The notes below the pieces were generated by a model. It searched no databases, was not told the origin of the DNA, and saw only the letters and a program-made list of their open reading frames with translations. Below are positions 44,323 to 52,108 of a stretch of DNA of 64,000 nucleotides, piece by piece; the stretch's first letter is position 1, and each line of letters begins with the position of its first letter. Position numbers and translations under genes: made by a program. This stretch comes from a bacterium 0.1xD8-71 (GTDB taxonomy: Bacteria; Bacillota; Clostridia; Lachnospirales; Lachnospiraceae), in NCBI GenBank assembly GCA_003612405.1, contig RAYR01000004.1, forward strand, positions 124,001 through 188,000, written 5' to 3'.

Positions 44323-45192
44323 ATGAAACTTCTGGTAAATCAAAAACTTGCAACACGCATCAGCATTATTACCACAGTAATCACATTAACAGGTATGTTA
44401 TTATTATGGGGCATTGTATCCAATAACGTTGCTTCCATCGTTAAAAACGATATTACCAATCAGATGACGGATGCTGTGGAGTCCAGAGCCTCTATCATTA
44501 ACGACTATGTTACTTCGGCGGAGGAATATATGACCGCTTTTGCTCTGGGAAGCGAAGTCCGCGATCTTCTTTTGAAGGATTGTATGTGGCTACGCCAGTT
44601 GATGGATGTCCTGCTGGGATTGGAAATGAAGGGTCTTCCCAACAGCGAATATGTATTTTTGAACGTAGATACGGGTGTCTATCTTTATCATCAGGATGAA
44701 TCCCTGTTAAATACACAGACCACCCACGACCTCTGTGACTGTCTGCGCAAGACCTTTGAGGATATTGGCCGCATCCTGGGAGAAATGGCTGATGGCAATA
44801 TGGCGGTAGATGTCACCAAAAACGAAGCCTATTATATCGGTGACTTTAAGATCCTGTCTGAAAGTCTGATTACAATCCGCACCAAACTCATGAATCTGAT
44901 GCGTGATATTTCCCGTGTGGCAAGCCAGGTAGACGCCAGCGCATACCAGGTATCCGCCGGCGTACAGACACTTTCCCAGGGAACCATGGAACAGTCGGCC
45001 TCCGTCGCCGGACTCGTATCCCATGTAACGGAACTCTCCTCACAGATCAGCGACAGTGCAGTCCGCTGCGGCAACGCCAGCGAACTGGTAGATAAAGCCA
45101 ACGGTTATGCCGATGAGGTTCGCGGTCTTGCCTCCAAATCCAGCCAGGCAAATATCTTAAAGAACCTGATCGGACAGTTCCGGATTGAATAA
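44323..45192 (+). pseudogene. Methyl-accepting chemotaxis receptor remnant with several in-frame deletions
   Basis: The reading frame is open for 289 aa and has a good RBS (TTTTGGAGGACATC). It encodes only pieces of an MCP: an N-terminal membrane helix (ITTVITLTGMLLLWGIVSNN), fragments of the dCache-like sensor (QLMDVLLGLEMKGLPNSEYV), part of the HAMP-proximal region and the start of the signalling domain (TMEQSASVAGLVSHVTELSSQ). It lacks a second membrane helix and the conserved signalling hairpin tip. Abrupt joins appear near LLLKD/CMWL, NTQTTH/DLCDC and NGYADEVRGLASKSSQ/ANILKNL. It is probably non-functional. Confidence 0.72.
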
Positions 45193-45256
45193 AGCAGCGA
45201 TATGGCTGACGTTTTCCGTATGGACAAATTTGTTTCTTATATGGAAATCTACTGAT

Positions 45257-46000
45257 TCATCGAAAAGCAGAACTTTTGTTCTGCTTTTCTTGCCTTGTCT
45301 CTCCTGACATTTGCTGATACTCCCTTGGGCTGATACCAACATATTTTTTAAATACTTTACAAAAATACTTTACATCTTCATATCCATGTTCATGTGCCAC
45401 TTCATAAACCTTACAATTACCGGATTTTAACATGTTTTTTGCCGATTCAATCCTCTTTTGTGTATAATATGTGGTAAACTTCACTCCAAGCTCTTTGACA
45501 AACAATGAGCTTAGATACTCCGGCGTTACATTGACTCTCCTTGCCAGCTCCTCTAAATTGAGTTCTGTTTTATATTCCTGATCTACAATTTTGATTACCT
45601 TACGAATCAGCGGATGTGCATTTTGACTCGTATGATCAATGTATATTTTATACTGAAAAATAATATTATTCATAATCGCTATATAATGCTGTGCAAAGAG
45701 CAGTTCATTTATCCATTCCAGAACTTTAAGGTTGCTTACATTCTCATATAAACCGTAGCTGGTCTTACGAATCACGTACAAGACAGAAATCGTCAAACTA
45801 ATCATCGCTTCTCTGATATCGATATAGGCATACTCTTTGGCATACAGATATTCAACAAACTCTTCCAGTTCCGTCAGATTTTCAAACTGTCTGAATTCTA
45901 TTTTGTAAAGCAGTCTTTGTTCTATCTCATTTGGATAAACCAAGGTATGGCAATGTAGATTACGAATCTTCTCTGCATCAATCAAAGCAGGGGCTTTCAT
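45257..46000 (-). CDS. AraC-type regulator, probably the C-terminal part of a YesN-like response regulator
   Basis: The 247-aa ORF ends in an AraC HTH pair (about 150-240: LNLEELARRVNVTPEYLSSLF, VYEVAHEHGYEDVKYFCKVFKKYVGISPREYQQ). The first 140 residues look like the linker of YesN-type response regulators. No receiver domain is present and there is no clear RBS at the ATG. It ends about 24 nt from an AT-rich foreign gene, so the 5' part may have been lost when the island arrived. It could also be a complete regulator of unusual length. Confidence 0.65.
   Translation of the reverse strand: MKAPALIDAEKIRNLHCHTLVYPNEIEQRLLYKIEFRQFENLTELEEFVEYLYAKEYAYIDIREAMISLTISVLYVIRKTSYGLYENVSNLKVLEWINELLFAQHYIAIMNNIIFQYKIYIDHTSQNAHPLIRKVIKIVDQEYKTELNLEELARRVNVTPEYLSSLFVKELGVKFTTYYTQKRIESAKNMLKSGNCKVYEVAHEHGYEDVKYFCKVFKKYVGISPREYQQMSGETRQEKQNKSSAFR
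45262..45289. terminator. Bidirectional terminator between the MCP remnant and the AraC gene
   Basis: GAAAAGCAGAAC / GTTCTGCTTTTC, perfect 12-bp stem, tetraloop TTTT. It overlaps the last codons of the AraC-type gene and serves the convergent transcripts. Confidence 0.75.
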
Positions 46001-46023
46001 AGACAGATTCCAATTAGAATAGT

Positions 46024-46671
46024 CTATCTATCTGCATAGAAAGCTCCATTTCCCTTTTTAATTTCTAATATTCCAATATTATTAGTTTGGTTTGAAGAGT
46101 TATAAGGGATTTCTGTCTTTGAAGCATTAGATAATTTCACAACAGCATAGGAACCTATATGACTACACGAAGAACCATATATTTGAAATTTTATAATGCT
46201 GCCTTTAGGTAGATAAGCATTCATAAATAATGGTACTTGTTCCTCATTAATAGAACCCCAATTTTTATAATCATCAATTGTAATAATTGGCTTATATTTT
46301 TCAGGATTGGCATATGCATCTTTTAAAATGTTGGAAATAATATTTTCATATCCATAATTCTGACTCCAGTAATGGTTATTTTCATCCTTTTTTGTTAAAG
46401 AAGTATAGGAATTTCCAACAATTGTTTTTACATATTCCAAAGTTCCTTCTTCTATATTTATTGCCTTAGGAAAGTTATATAGCAAAAATTTTGTTTCAGT
46501 GATTTCTTCTTTTGAGAATTCAATATCTTCAGATAAAATGTTAGAATCCACCTCAAAATTTAAAGAATCTGTTTCAGCAATTTCCTCAAATTCAATGGAA
46601 ACAGCATTTGTAAAAACAGTTCCAACTAATAAAGAACATCCAAGTAAAACAGATAAAATTCTTTTTTTCAT
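46024..46671 (-). CDS. Secreted protein of unknown function (215 aa)
   Basis: It has a lipobox-less signal peptide (MKKRILSVLLGCSLLVGTVF, cleavage near NAVS). The mature part is acidic at first and then has aromatic-rich stretches (NNHYWSQNYGYENIISN) and a C-terminal domain (GSIIKFQIYGSSCSHIGSYAVVKL). The base composition is much more AT-rich than the left neighbours. The family is not recognised. A run of 13 C lies 85 nt upstream of its start. Confidence 0.65.
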   Translation of the reverse strand: MKKRILSVLLGCSLLVGTVFTNAVSIEFEEIAETDSLNFEVDSNILSEDIEFSKEEITETKFLLYNFPKAINIEEGTLEYVKTIVGNSYTSLTKKDENNHYWSQNYGYENIISNILKDAYANPEKYKPIITIDDYKNWGSINEEQVPLFMNAYLPKGSIIKFQIYGSSCSHIGSYAVVKLSNASKTEIPYNSSNQTNNIGILEIKKGNGAFYADR

Positions 46672-46755
46672 TTCGCCATCTTTCTAAAAATACCACAAGA
46701 AAATTATGAGTAATAATTTCTGCGATATAAGTTTGCCATAATCAAATTAGTGGTA

Positions 46756-46768
46756 CCCCCCCCCCCCC
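46756..46768. repeat. Homopolymer tract of 13 C
   Basis: Thirteen consecutive C in otherwise AT-rich DNA between the divergent secreted-protein and MazF-like genes. Tracts this long are prone to slippage. Confidence 0.9.
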
Positions 46769-46842
46769 GAAAAATTTGCACTTTTTTGTGTTTAATCGAA
46801 ATAAGTCATCTATTATCTGCAAAAAGGAAAAATTTTCAAGAA

Positions 46843-46871
46843 GTGACAAATTTCGCTTTCCATGCTATAAT
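46843..46871 (+). promoter_or_regulatory. Promoter of the MazF-like gene
   Basis: GTGACA (46843-46848) and TATAAT (46866-46871) with a 17-nt spacer, 24 nt before the TTG start. Confidence 0.65.
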
Positions 46872-46894
46872 ATGTAAAAACGGAGAGGTGTAAT

Positions 46895-47443
46895 TTGACA
46901 AACGAAGAAAGACAACTATTAGGAAAAGCACAACGAATCAATGCATGGGATTCAAAAAAGCTGTATTATTGTGTTGGGAAAAGGCATCAGCGAAGCTGGA
47001 CTGTCAAAAGAGGCGAAGTATTTTTTGTTGATTTGGGAGAGAATGTCGGAAGTGAAGAGAACAAAATACGTCCTGTTGTCATCATACAGTCCAATTCTTA
47101 TAATATTTCCTCTCCAGTATTTACCTGCGCCATTATATCAACAAGCCCTGCAACAATACCAGATATCCAGATTCCTATTACTGGTACTTATACCTACACT
47201 GATCCAAACGGAAAATCTGCAACCCTTTCAGGGACAATAGACTTGGGGCAAATTAAAACAATCGGCAAAGAGCGAATTATCTCTGCCAAAATATGTAAAC
47301 TCTCTGCCGAAATGTCAGAATTGGATACAAAATTGCTGAATATTTTAGGTTTATCTTACATTGTAAAGAAAAAAGATAATGTCATCAGTTCTTTAAGCGG
47401 AAAAATTGATTACCTGAAAAAACAACTGAAAGACAAGGCATAA
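46895..47443 (+). CDS. PemK/MazF-family toxin without visible antitoxin
   Basis: MazF toxins cut mRNA or tRNA. The 182-aa protein has about 35 extra residues before the core RGEVFFVDLGENVGSEENKIRPVVIIQSN. Conserved segments follow (CAIISTSPA, TIDLGQIKTIGKERI), and a coiled C-terminus closes it. The start is a TTG after GGAGAGGTG. No small antitoxin gene lies directly up- or downstream: the upstream region is non-coding with a poly-C tract, and downstream is a 25-codon hydrophobic ORF. Confidence 0.85.
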   Translation: MTNEERQLLGKAQRINAWDSKKLYYCVGKRHQRSWTVKRGEVFFVDLGENVGSEENKIRPVVIIQSNSYNISSPVFTCAIISTSPATIPDIQIPITGTYTYTDPNGKSATLSGTIDLGQIKTIGKERIISAKICKLSAEMSELDTKLLNILGLSYIVKKKDNVISSLSGKIDYLKKQLKDKA

Positions 47444-47500
47444 AACAGTTGACATTGCATATAGTATAGTGGTACACTTGATTTAGTTAAAGGTACAGTT

Positions 47501-47578
47501 ATGAATGGCTTGGCGGTCATTCGGATTTTTTTATCAGTTATAATGGGCTTGGCGGCTCATTGGAAACTCCCATCTTAA
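47501..47578 (+). CDS. Hydrophobic 25-aa peptide, possible type I toxin
   Basis: The ORF starts MNGLAVIRIFLSVIMGLAAH and ends WKLPS, a single hydrophobic helix with a basic tail. AAAGG stands 8 nt before the ATG, and the stop codon lies inside the stem of an intrinsic terminator. Small membrane peptides with such a layout are known as type I toxins and holin-like peptides. No antisense RNA promoter was identified with confidence, so this is a candidate only. Confidence 0.4.
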   Translation: MNGLAVIRIFLSVIMGLAAHWKLPS

Positions 47579-47595
47579 TGATGGGAGTATTTTTT
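47566..47595 (+). terminator. Intrinsic terminator after the small hydrophobic ORF
   Basis: ACTCCCATC / GATGGGAGT with a TTAAT loop, followed by ATTTTTT. It overlaps the end of the 25-aa ORF. Confidence 0.88.
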
Positions 47596-48190
47596 ATGCA
47601 CTGACATAGCTTACGGGCACATTCATAATTTCTGAACAGAGTTCCTTCCCTGCTATATCACTATCTGAATAACTGTTTGTTGTAACTTCGATTCCAGATT
47701 CAACGCCTTGCATATTTATATATGTAAAATCTATTGCCGATAACTGCTGTTCCCTTAACATCTCCATATATTCATCATATCTCTCTAACTCCCCTTGATC
47801 TCGGAGGTGTTCAATTGCTTCTTTCATTTGGTCTCTTATTTCCCACTCTGGTTTGATTGTATCAATTTCCCTCTCTTGCAGAGAACAAATTGTTTCAGCC
47901 ACCTTGCAGTTATGCTTGATTGCTGCTGGCGATTGCGTTCTGTTTATTCCATACTTTTTGTTTATAAACTGCTTTCCCTTGTTGGTAAAACAGTAGCTTT
48001 TACAGCTTTCCACTTCTCTATGTTTTGGATTCACATAGCTTATTTCTTTTATCAGATGGTCTTTGACCATATTTTTAAGCCTTGTATCCGAAATATTAAT
48101 CTTGTTTGCATCTATACCCCTGATATTTCCAGCGGTAGCAAGTACCTTGAAGAATCTCTCATCCTTCGGATAAAATTTCTTAATGTGCAT
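47594..48190 (-). CDS. Mobile-element protein with predicted winged helix-turn-helix, unknown function
   Basis: The 198-aa protein begins MHIKKFYPKDERFFKVLATAGNIRGID. The first 75 residues look like a winged HTH (NISDTRLKNMVKDHLIKEISY, CKSYCFTNKGKQFINKKYG). It resembles the N-terminal part of replication-relaxation-type proteins found in integrative elements. The C-terminal half (YDEYMEMLREQQLSAIDF, SDSDIAGKELCSEIM) is not recognised. It is divergent from the next gene pair with a shared regulatory gap of about 190 nt. Confidence 0.5.
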   Translation of the reverse strand: MHIKKFYPKDERFFKVLATAGNIRGIDANKINISDTRLKNMVKDHLIKEISYVNPKHREVESCKSYCFTNKGKQFINKKYGINRTQSPAAIKHNCKVAETICSLQEREIDTIKPEWEIRDQMKEAIEHLRDQGELERYDEYMEMLREQQLSAIDFTYINMQGVESGIEVTTNSYSDSDIAGKELCSEIMNVPVSYVSA

Positions 48191-48381
48191 AAAATCATCC
48201 CTTTCGTTTCTGCCATTTTAGATAAAAATATTCTCTTCTAATCGTTGTTGGTATTCAGTAAGAAAATATTTTTAATGTCATTCTTACGGACTTGTGCTAT
48301 ATTATTACTATCATTTCCTTCTTGCTTTCAGGATTGAAAAGATAATCAATAGGGAAGCTCCCTCACAATTAAGAGGTATTT

Positions 48382-49419
48382 ATGACAAAACAGAAAATCT
48401 TACAAGAACTTCATGGTATCAATACAGATGCTGCAAATTACATATACACCGAAAATTATGCTGACCTAAATTCACTCGTTAATACAATATATAAGATAGG
48501 TCTTAATAAGGAAGAGTGCTTTTATGATGTCTTGAGAGCCTTTAGGTTGGCAAATATGCCGTTTTCTATTGCAGGCTACAATTATCTATGTGAAGACCTG
48601 AGAGACGAAATTTGGGGCAAATATGAGCCTCTTATCCATGACCTTGTTATCCACAATATGAGCCTTGATGAATTTCTTTCTGTTTATGGTTACGACAATG
48701 AATATGATGCCTTGAATGCTTCCGACAATAAAAGAAAAATATATATCAACACCATTAAAAAGAGAATTGAACTTATTGAGGATTATACAAAGAAATACAA
48801 TAATCTCGTTAAACTGTATGATACTGCCAATGTAACACAGATTCACAGTTCTACTTCTAACACAGATGCCTTACAGAACAGTTTTACAAATGCAGTAGTA
48901 GAACTTGTTAAAGCAAGAGAGAAATTCTATTACTATATCAATTATGATCTTGTAGGATATGATACAGAAGATTTGAATAAAACCTTAAAACAACAAAAAA
49001 CAAATAAAGAACGTTTCTGCATATTAAAGGATATCACTGACAATATATTTACTACTCTGCAAAAGGATAGCACTCTGAATTTTAGGGATTTCTTCATTAT
49101 TAAGGATAACAGGCGAGTTACATTTACATCTTATTTGACAGCAAAAGGACTAACAGGTAGTTCTTGGTTTGACTACAAGAAAACAACCAAGAAGAAATTT
49201 GTAAAGGAACGACACTTTTATTTGCAAATGGCTTTCTTCTTAGGATTGCCAACATCCAATGAAATAGAGAAATTCCTGAATTTCAATGGATATACCATAA
49301 AAAGCCCATTTAAACTGTTTCCAAATTCAGCTATTTATGATTATGATGTGTGCCGATACATAGATGCAGGTATTGATTACAACTTAATCAATGTGATGCT
49401 TGGCTATGAATTTATATAA
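48382..49419 (+). CDS. Unknown cytoplasmic protein, first gene of an island pair
   Basis: The 345-aa protein is rich in Asn, Lys and Tyr, with no signal or membrane segment. The middle (about 190-260) is charged and may be coiled. The last 75 residues (RHFYLQMAFFLGLPTSNEIEKFLNFNGYTI...DVCRYIDAGIDYNLINVML) resemble a helical repeat domain often found at the C-terminus of Lachnospiraceae phage and island proteins; that resemblance is from memory. RBS AGAGGT precedes ATG. The next gene begins 14 nt after its stop, so the two form an operon with a terminator behind. Confidence 0.6.
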   Translation: MTKQKILQELHGINTDAANYIYTENYADLNSLVNTIYKIGLNKEECFYDVLRAFRLANMPFSIAGYNYLCEDLRDEIWGKYEPLIHDLVIHNMSLDEFLSVYGYDNEYDALNASDNKRKIYINTIKKRIELIEDYTKKYNNLVKLYDTANVTQIHSSTSNTDALQNSFTNAVVELVKAREKFYYYINYDLVGYDTEDLNKTLKQQKTNKERFCILKDITDNIFTTLQKDSTLNFRDFFIIKDNRRVTFTSYLTAKGLTGSSWFDYKKTTKKKFVKERHFYLQMAFFLGLPTSNEIEKFLNFNGYTIKSPFKLFPNSAIYDYDVCRYIDAGIDYNLINVMLGYEFI

Positions 49420-49433
49420 AGGGGAGATTTATT

Positions 49434-50093
49434 GTGTTTGATTGGATGAAAAAACATAAAAAGCTGATTGCATTTATTATTTTTATGATTATCTTTGGAG
49501 TACCCTTAATCATACATATCCTGTTTAAACTTCATCCTAATATTGATTTCTTTGTTGCTGAATGGACTGCGGGGGAATTATTGAGTTACTATGGTTCAAT
49601 CCTTGCATTTTTAGGAACTGTTATTTTGGGTGCATTATCCTTATACCAAAATCAAATCATCAAGCAGGAATCAGACAAAAGAGCTGAACTATTGGAGCAA
49701 AGAGAACATGAAAGCAATATGCCAAGATTTAGATTAAGACATGTTGGAAGTCAGGGAAATATATTAAAAATGCAATTAGATATAGAAAATATTTCTGAAA
49801 ATATTGCTAACGATATTGTATTATTTGATGTAAAAATCCTCTCAAACAGTAAAGAGGTTTTGTGGGACAAAAAATCAGCCATTCATCTTGATACAATTCA
49901 GGCAAATGATAAGGCTACTATCTATTTGGGCAATCCTGCTCTTACAGAAGATAATTGCTGTTTTAAAATGAAGATGAACTGCAACGATAAATATGGTGAT
50001 ATTCATTCATATAAAATATGGGCTTTTTGCAAAACAATTTCATCCATACCTCATTTCCAAATAGAAGAAATCAAAAATACTGAAACTCCCTGA
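49434..50093 (+). CDS. Unknown two-helix membrane protein, second gene of the island pair
   Basis: The 219-aa protein starts with GTG after GGGGAG. Two membrane helices are visible (about 11-31 LIAFIIFMIIFGVPLIIHIL and 45-70 ELLSYYGSILAFLGTVILGAL). A short coiled segment (about 75-95) and a beta-rich cytoplasmic domain (about 100-215: MPRFRLRHVGSQGNILKMQLD) follow. The family is not recognised. A perfect 12-bp terminator hairpin follows 20 nt before the recombinase stop. Confidence 0.6.
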   Translation: MFDWMKKHKKLIAFIIFMIIFGVPLIIHILFKLHPNIDFFVAEWTAGELLSYYGSILAFLGTVILGALSLYQNQIIKQESDKRAELLEQREHESNMPRFRLRHVGSQGNILKMQLDIENISENIANDIVLFDVKILSNSKEVLWDKKSAIHLDTIQANDKATIYLGNPALTEDNCCFKMKMNCNDKYGDIHSYKIWAFCKTISSIPHFQIEEIKNTETP

Positions 50094-50114
50094 ACCTTGC
50101 CATTCAGGGAGTTT
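50083..50114. terminator. Bidirectional terminator between the unknown pair and the recombinase
   Basis: AAACTCCCTGAA / TTCAGGGAGTTT, perfect 12-bp stem with an 8-nt loop. It serves both the plus-strand gene pair and the convergent recombinase gene. Confidence 0.85.
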
Positions 50115-50119
50115 ATGCT

Positions 50120-52090
50120 TTACTCTTTATTTATCATACCAAAATATTCCAGTGCTTCTATAATCATCCTCTCTTTCTCTATTGGGCAGTTTGGAACCCT
50201 GTTTCCCTCTGTTTTAGGTTTATTGAAATTTTCCCCTACATCTAATCCACATTTCTTCTTAATTTGTGATATATACAAGTGAGAAACTTTCGTCTGGTAA
50301 TGCTCCCACACATAATCTTTAATTTCCTGATATGTTGCTGTGCCAATACATTCTCGCATATCTGCTTCACTTAAATCAATTTCTATCTCAATCTTAGTGG
50401 ATTTGCCACTTGATTTTTTACGCGACAAGAGGACGCATGTTTCCACATGTGAACCATTGTCCAAACAAATTTCCATATCATGTGGAATGATAGGAAGCTT
50501 AAAAGTAATGGACTTAAGCCACTGGCCGTTAGGCTGCTCTTCTTCGTATATTTCCACCATCTCTATAAGATGCGTAAGAAACTCTCGTCGGTCCGCTTCT
50601 TCCATGACTGCATTCATCTTGTGAAAATAAATAAGCGTGTCATATATATTATCGCCACATACCTTGTCTGCCATAATAGAACGCTTCTTAGCTTTTGCTT
50701 CTACCAAGACATTTTCTGCCTCTTCGATTTTATCATAAACCCTGCTAAGCCTATTTTCTAGGTCTGTTTTTCTTCGCCCATAATGTTTATCTTCATAATC
50801 CAAATTATCAAGGTCAGCAAGAATAGCATCTTTGTTAAGATAACACTGGCGTAGGTCTTTTTCTAAAGCAGCTATTTCCTGATCAAGTGCTGTCGTGTCC
50901 ACTTCCATATCTATCTTGGAACGTATAAGCCCTGCGAACTTTTTGTTACTTACAAGTTTACTAAGAACCTCTATAACCGCTTTATCAAGCTTATCCTCTG
51001 AGATCTGCTTCTTATAATCACATTTATGTCCTCTGGTCATATTGCGGTGTTTACAGCCATAATAGAAATAACCATTATAGCGGGTTCCATCTTTTCTGCT
51101 TTTAATGGATTTATTACCATACATGCTGGCACCGCACACAGGACATTTCAACAATCCGGAAAGTAAATGAATCTTCTGACCATTTGGCAAATTCACTTTC
51201 TCATATTTCTTTGCCTGCGCAGCCACTTTTATTTGTGCCTGTTCCCAAATATCTTCAGGAATCAGAGCCTCATGAATGCCATCCACAAGCAGATAATCAT
51301 CCTTATACACCTGTCGATAATCATTTCTGCTTCCATGAACTTTTTCTGTTCTTCTGCGGCCGTAGGCAATCTTACCGCAATATACCGGATTCTGAATAAT
51401 TTTTCGTATTAAAGAAGCATCAAATAGAGGATTCTTGCCGTTCTGTCTGGCAATTTTATGTATTCCATGATTTTCTAAATATTTAGCTATACCATTAGCA
51501 CCTAAGTCTGTATTGATATACTGCTCATATATCATTCTGATTGCAACAGCTTCTTCCTCATTTATGACAAGCTTACCATCCTCCAGCGAATAGCCATATG
51601 GCGCAAATCCACCATTCCATCTTCCCTCTCTAGCCTTCTGCATACGGCCTTCCATTGTTTGCACACGGATATTTTCACGCTCAATTTCAGCCACAGCGGA
51701 TAATACAGAAATCATAAGTCTTCCGGCTTCCTTTGATGAATCAATACCATCCTCAACACAGATAAGATTCACTCCATAATCCTGCATTGTCTGCAGTGAA
51801 TTTAATACATCCGCAGCATTACGACCAAATCTCGAAAGCTTAAAAACGAGAACAAAAGACACATCATCCTTACCGGTCTTGATATCTTCCATCATACTCT
51901 TGAAAGCCACACGACCCTCTACAGACTTTCCGGACTTACCGGCATCCTCATATTCACCTACAATCTCATAATCATTAAACTCACAAAATGCTTTCATTCG
52001 TGATTTCTGTGCATCCAGGGAATATCCATCTATCTGCATAGATGTGGATACACGGGTATATAAATAAACTTTTGTTTTTTCTTTACTCAA
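50120..52090 (-). CDS. Large serine recombinase (integrase) with an extra C-terminal domain
   Basis: The 656-aa protein has the resolvase catalytic domain (YLYTRVSTSMQIDGYSLDAQ, with the catalytic Ser in RVSTSMQ), then the recombinase domain (PYGYSLEDGKLVINEEEA). A zinc ribbon (CPVCGASMYGNK...CKHRNMTRGHKC) and a long coiled coil (about 380-460) follow. The last 75 residues form a domain also found at the end of RlmD at 61.7 kb. It starts at a TTG after AAAGGATTGAG. It probably moves the island. Confidence 0.93.
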   Translation of the reverse strand: MSKEKTKVYLYTRVSTSMQIDGYSLDAQKSRMKAFCEFNDYEIVGEYEDAGKSGKSVEGRVAFKSMMEDIKTGKDDVSFVLVFKLSRFGRNAADVLNSLQTMQDYGVNLICVEDGIDSSKEAGRLMISVLSAVAEIERENIRVQTMEGRMQKAREGRWNGGFAPYGYSLEDGKLVINEEEAVAIRMIYEQYINTDLGANGIAKYLENHGIHKIARQNGKNPLFDASLIRKIIQNPVYCGKIAYGRRRTEKVHGSRNDYRQVYKDDYLLVDGIHEALIPEDIWEQAQIKVAAQAKKYEKVNLPNGQKIHLLSGLLKCPVCGASMYGNKSIKSRKDGTRYNGYFYYGCKHRNMTRGHKCDYKKQISEDKLDKAVIEVLSKLVSNKKFAGLIRSKIDMEVDTTALDQEIAALEKDLRQCYLNKDAILADLDNLDYEDKHYGRRKTDLENRLSRVYDKIEEAENVLVEAKAKKRSIMADKVCGDNIYDTLIYFHKMNAVMEEADRREFLTHLIEMVEIYEEEQPNGQWLKSITFKLPIIPHDMEICLDNGSHVETCVLLSRKKSSGKSTKIEIEIDLSEADMRECIGTATYQEIKDYVWEHYQTKVSHLYISQIKKKCGLDVGENFNKPKTEGNRVPNCPIEKERMIIEALEYFGMINKE

Positions 52091-52108
52091 CTATCTCAAT
52101 CCTTTCAA

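Noticed and set aside
46026-46040. Exact 15-bp match (ATCTATCTGCATAGA) with 52028-52042, at the island edge and in the recombinase N-terminus; could be an att site.
   Set aside because: One or two 15-mer matches are expected by chance in a 64-kb window. The second copy lies within conserved recombinase codons and not at an element end.
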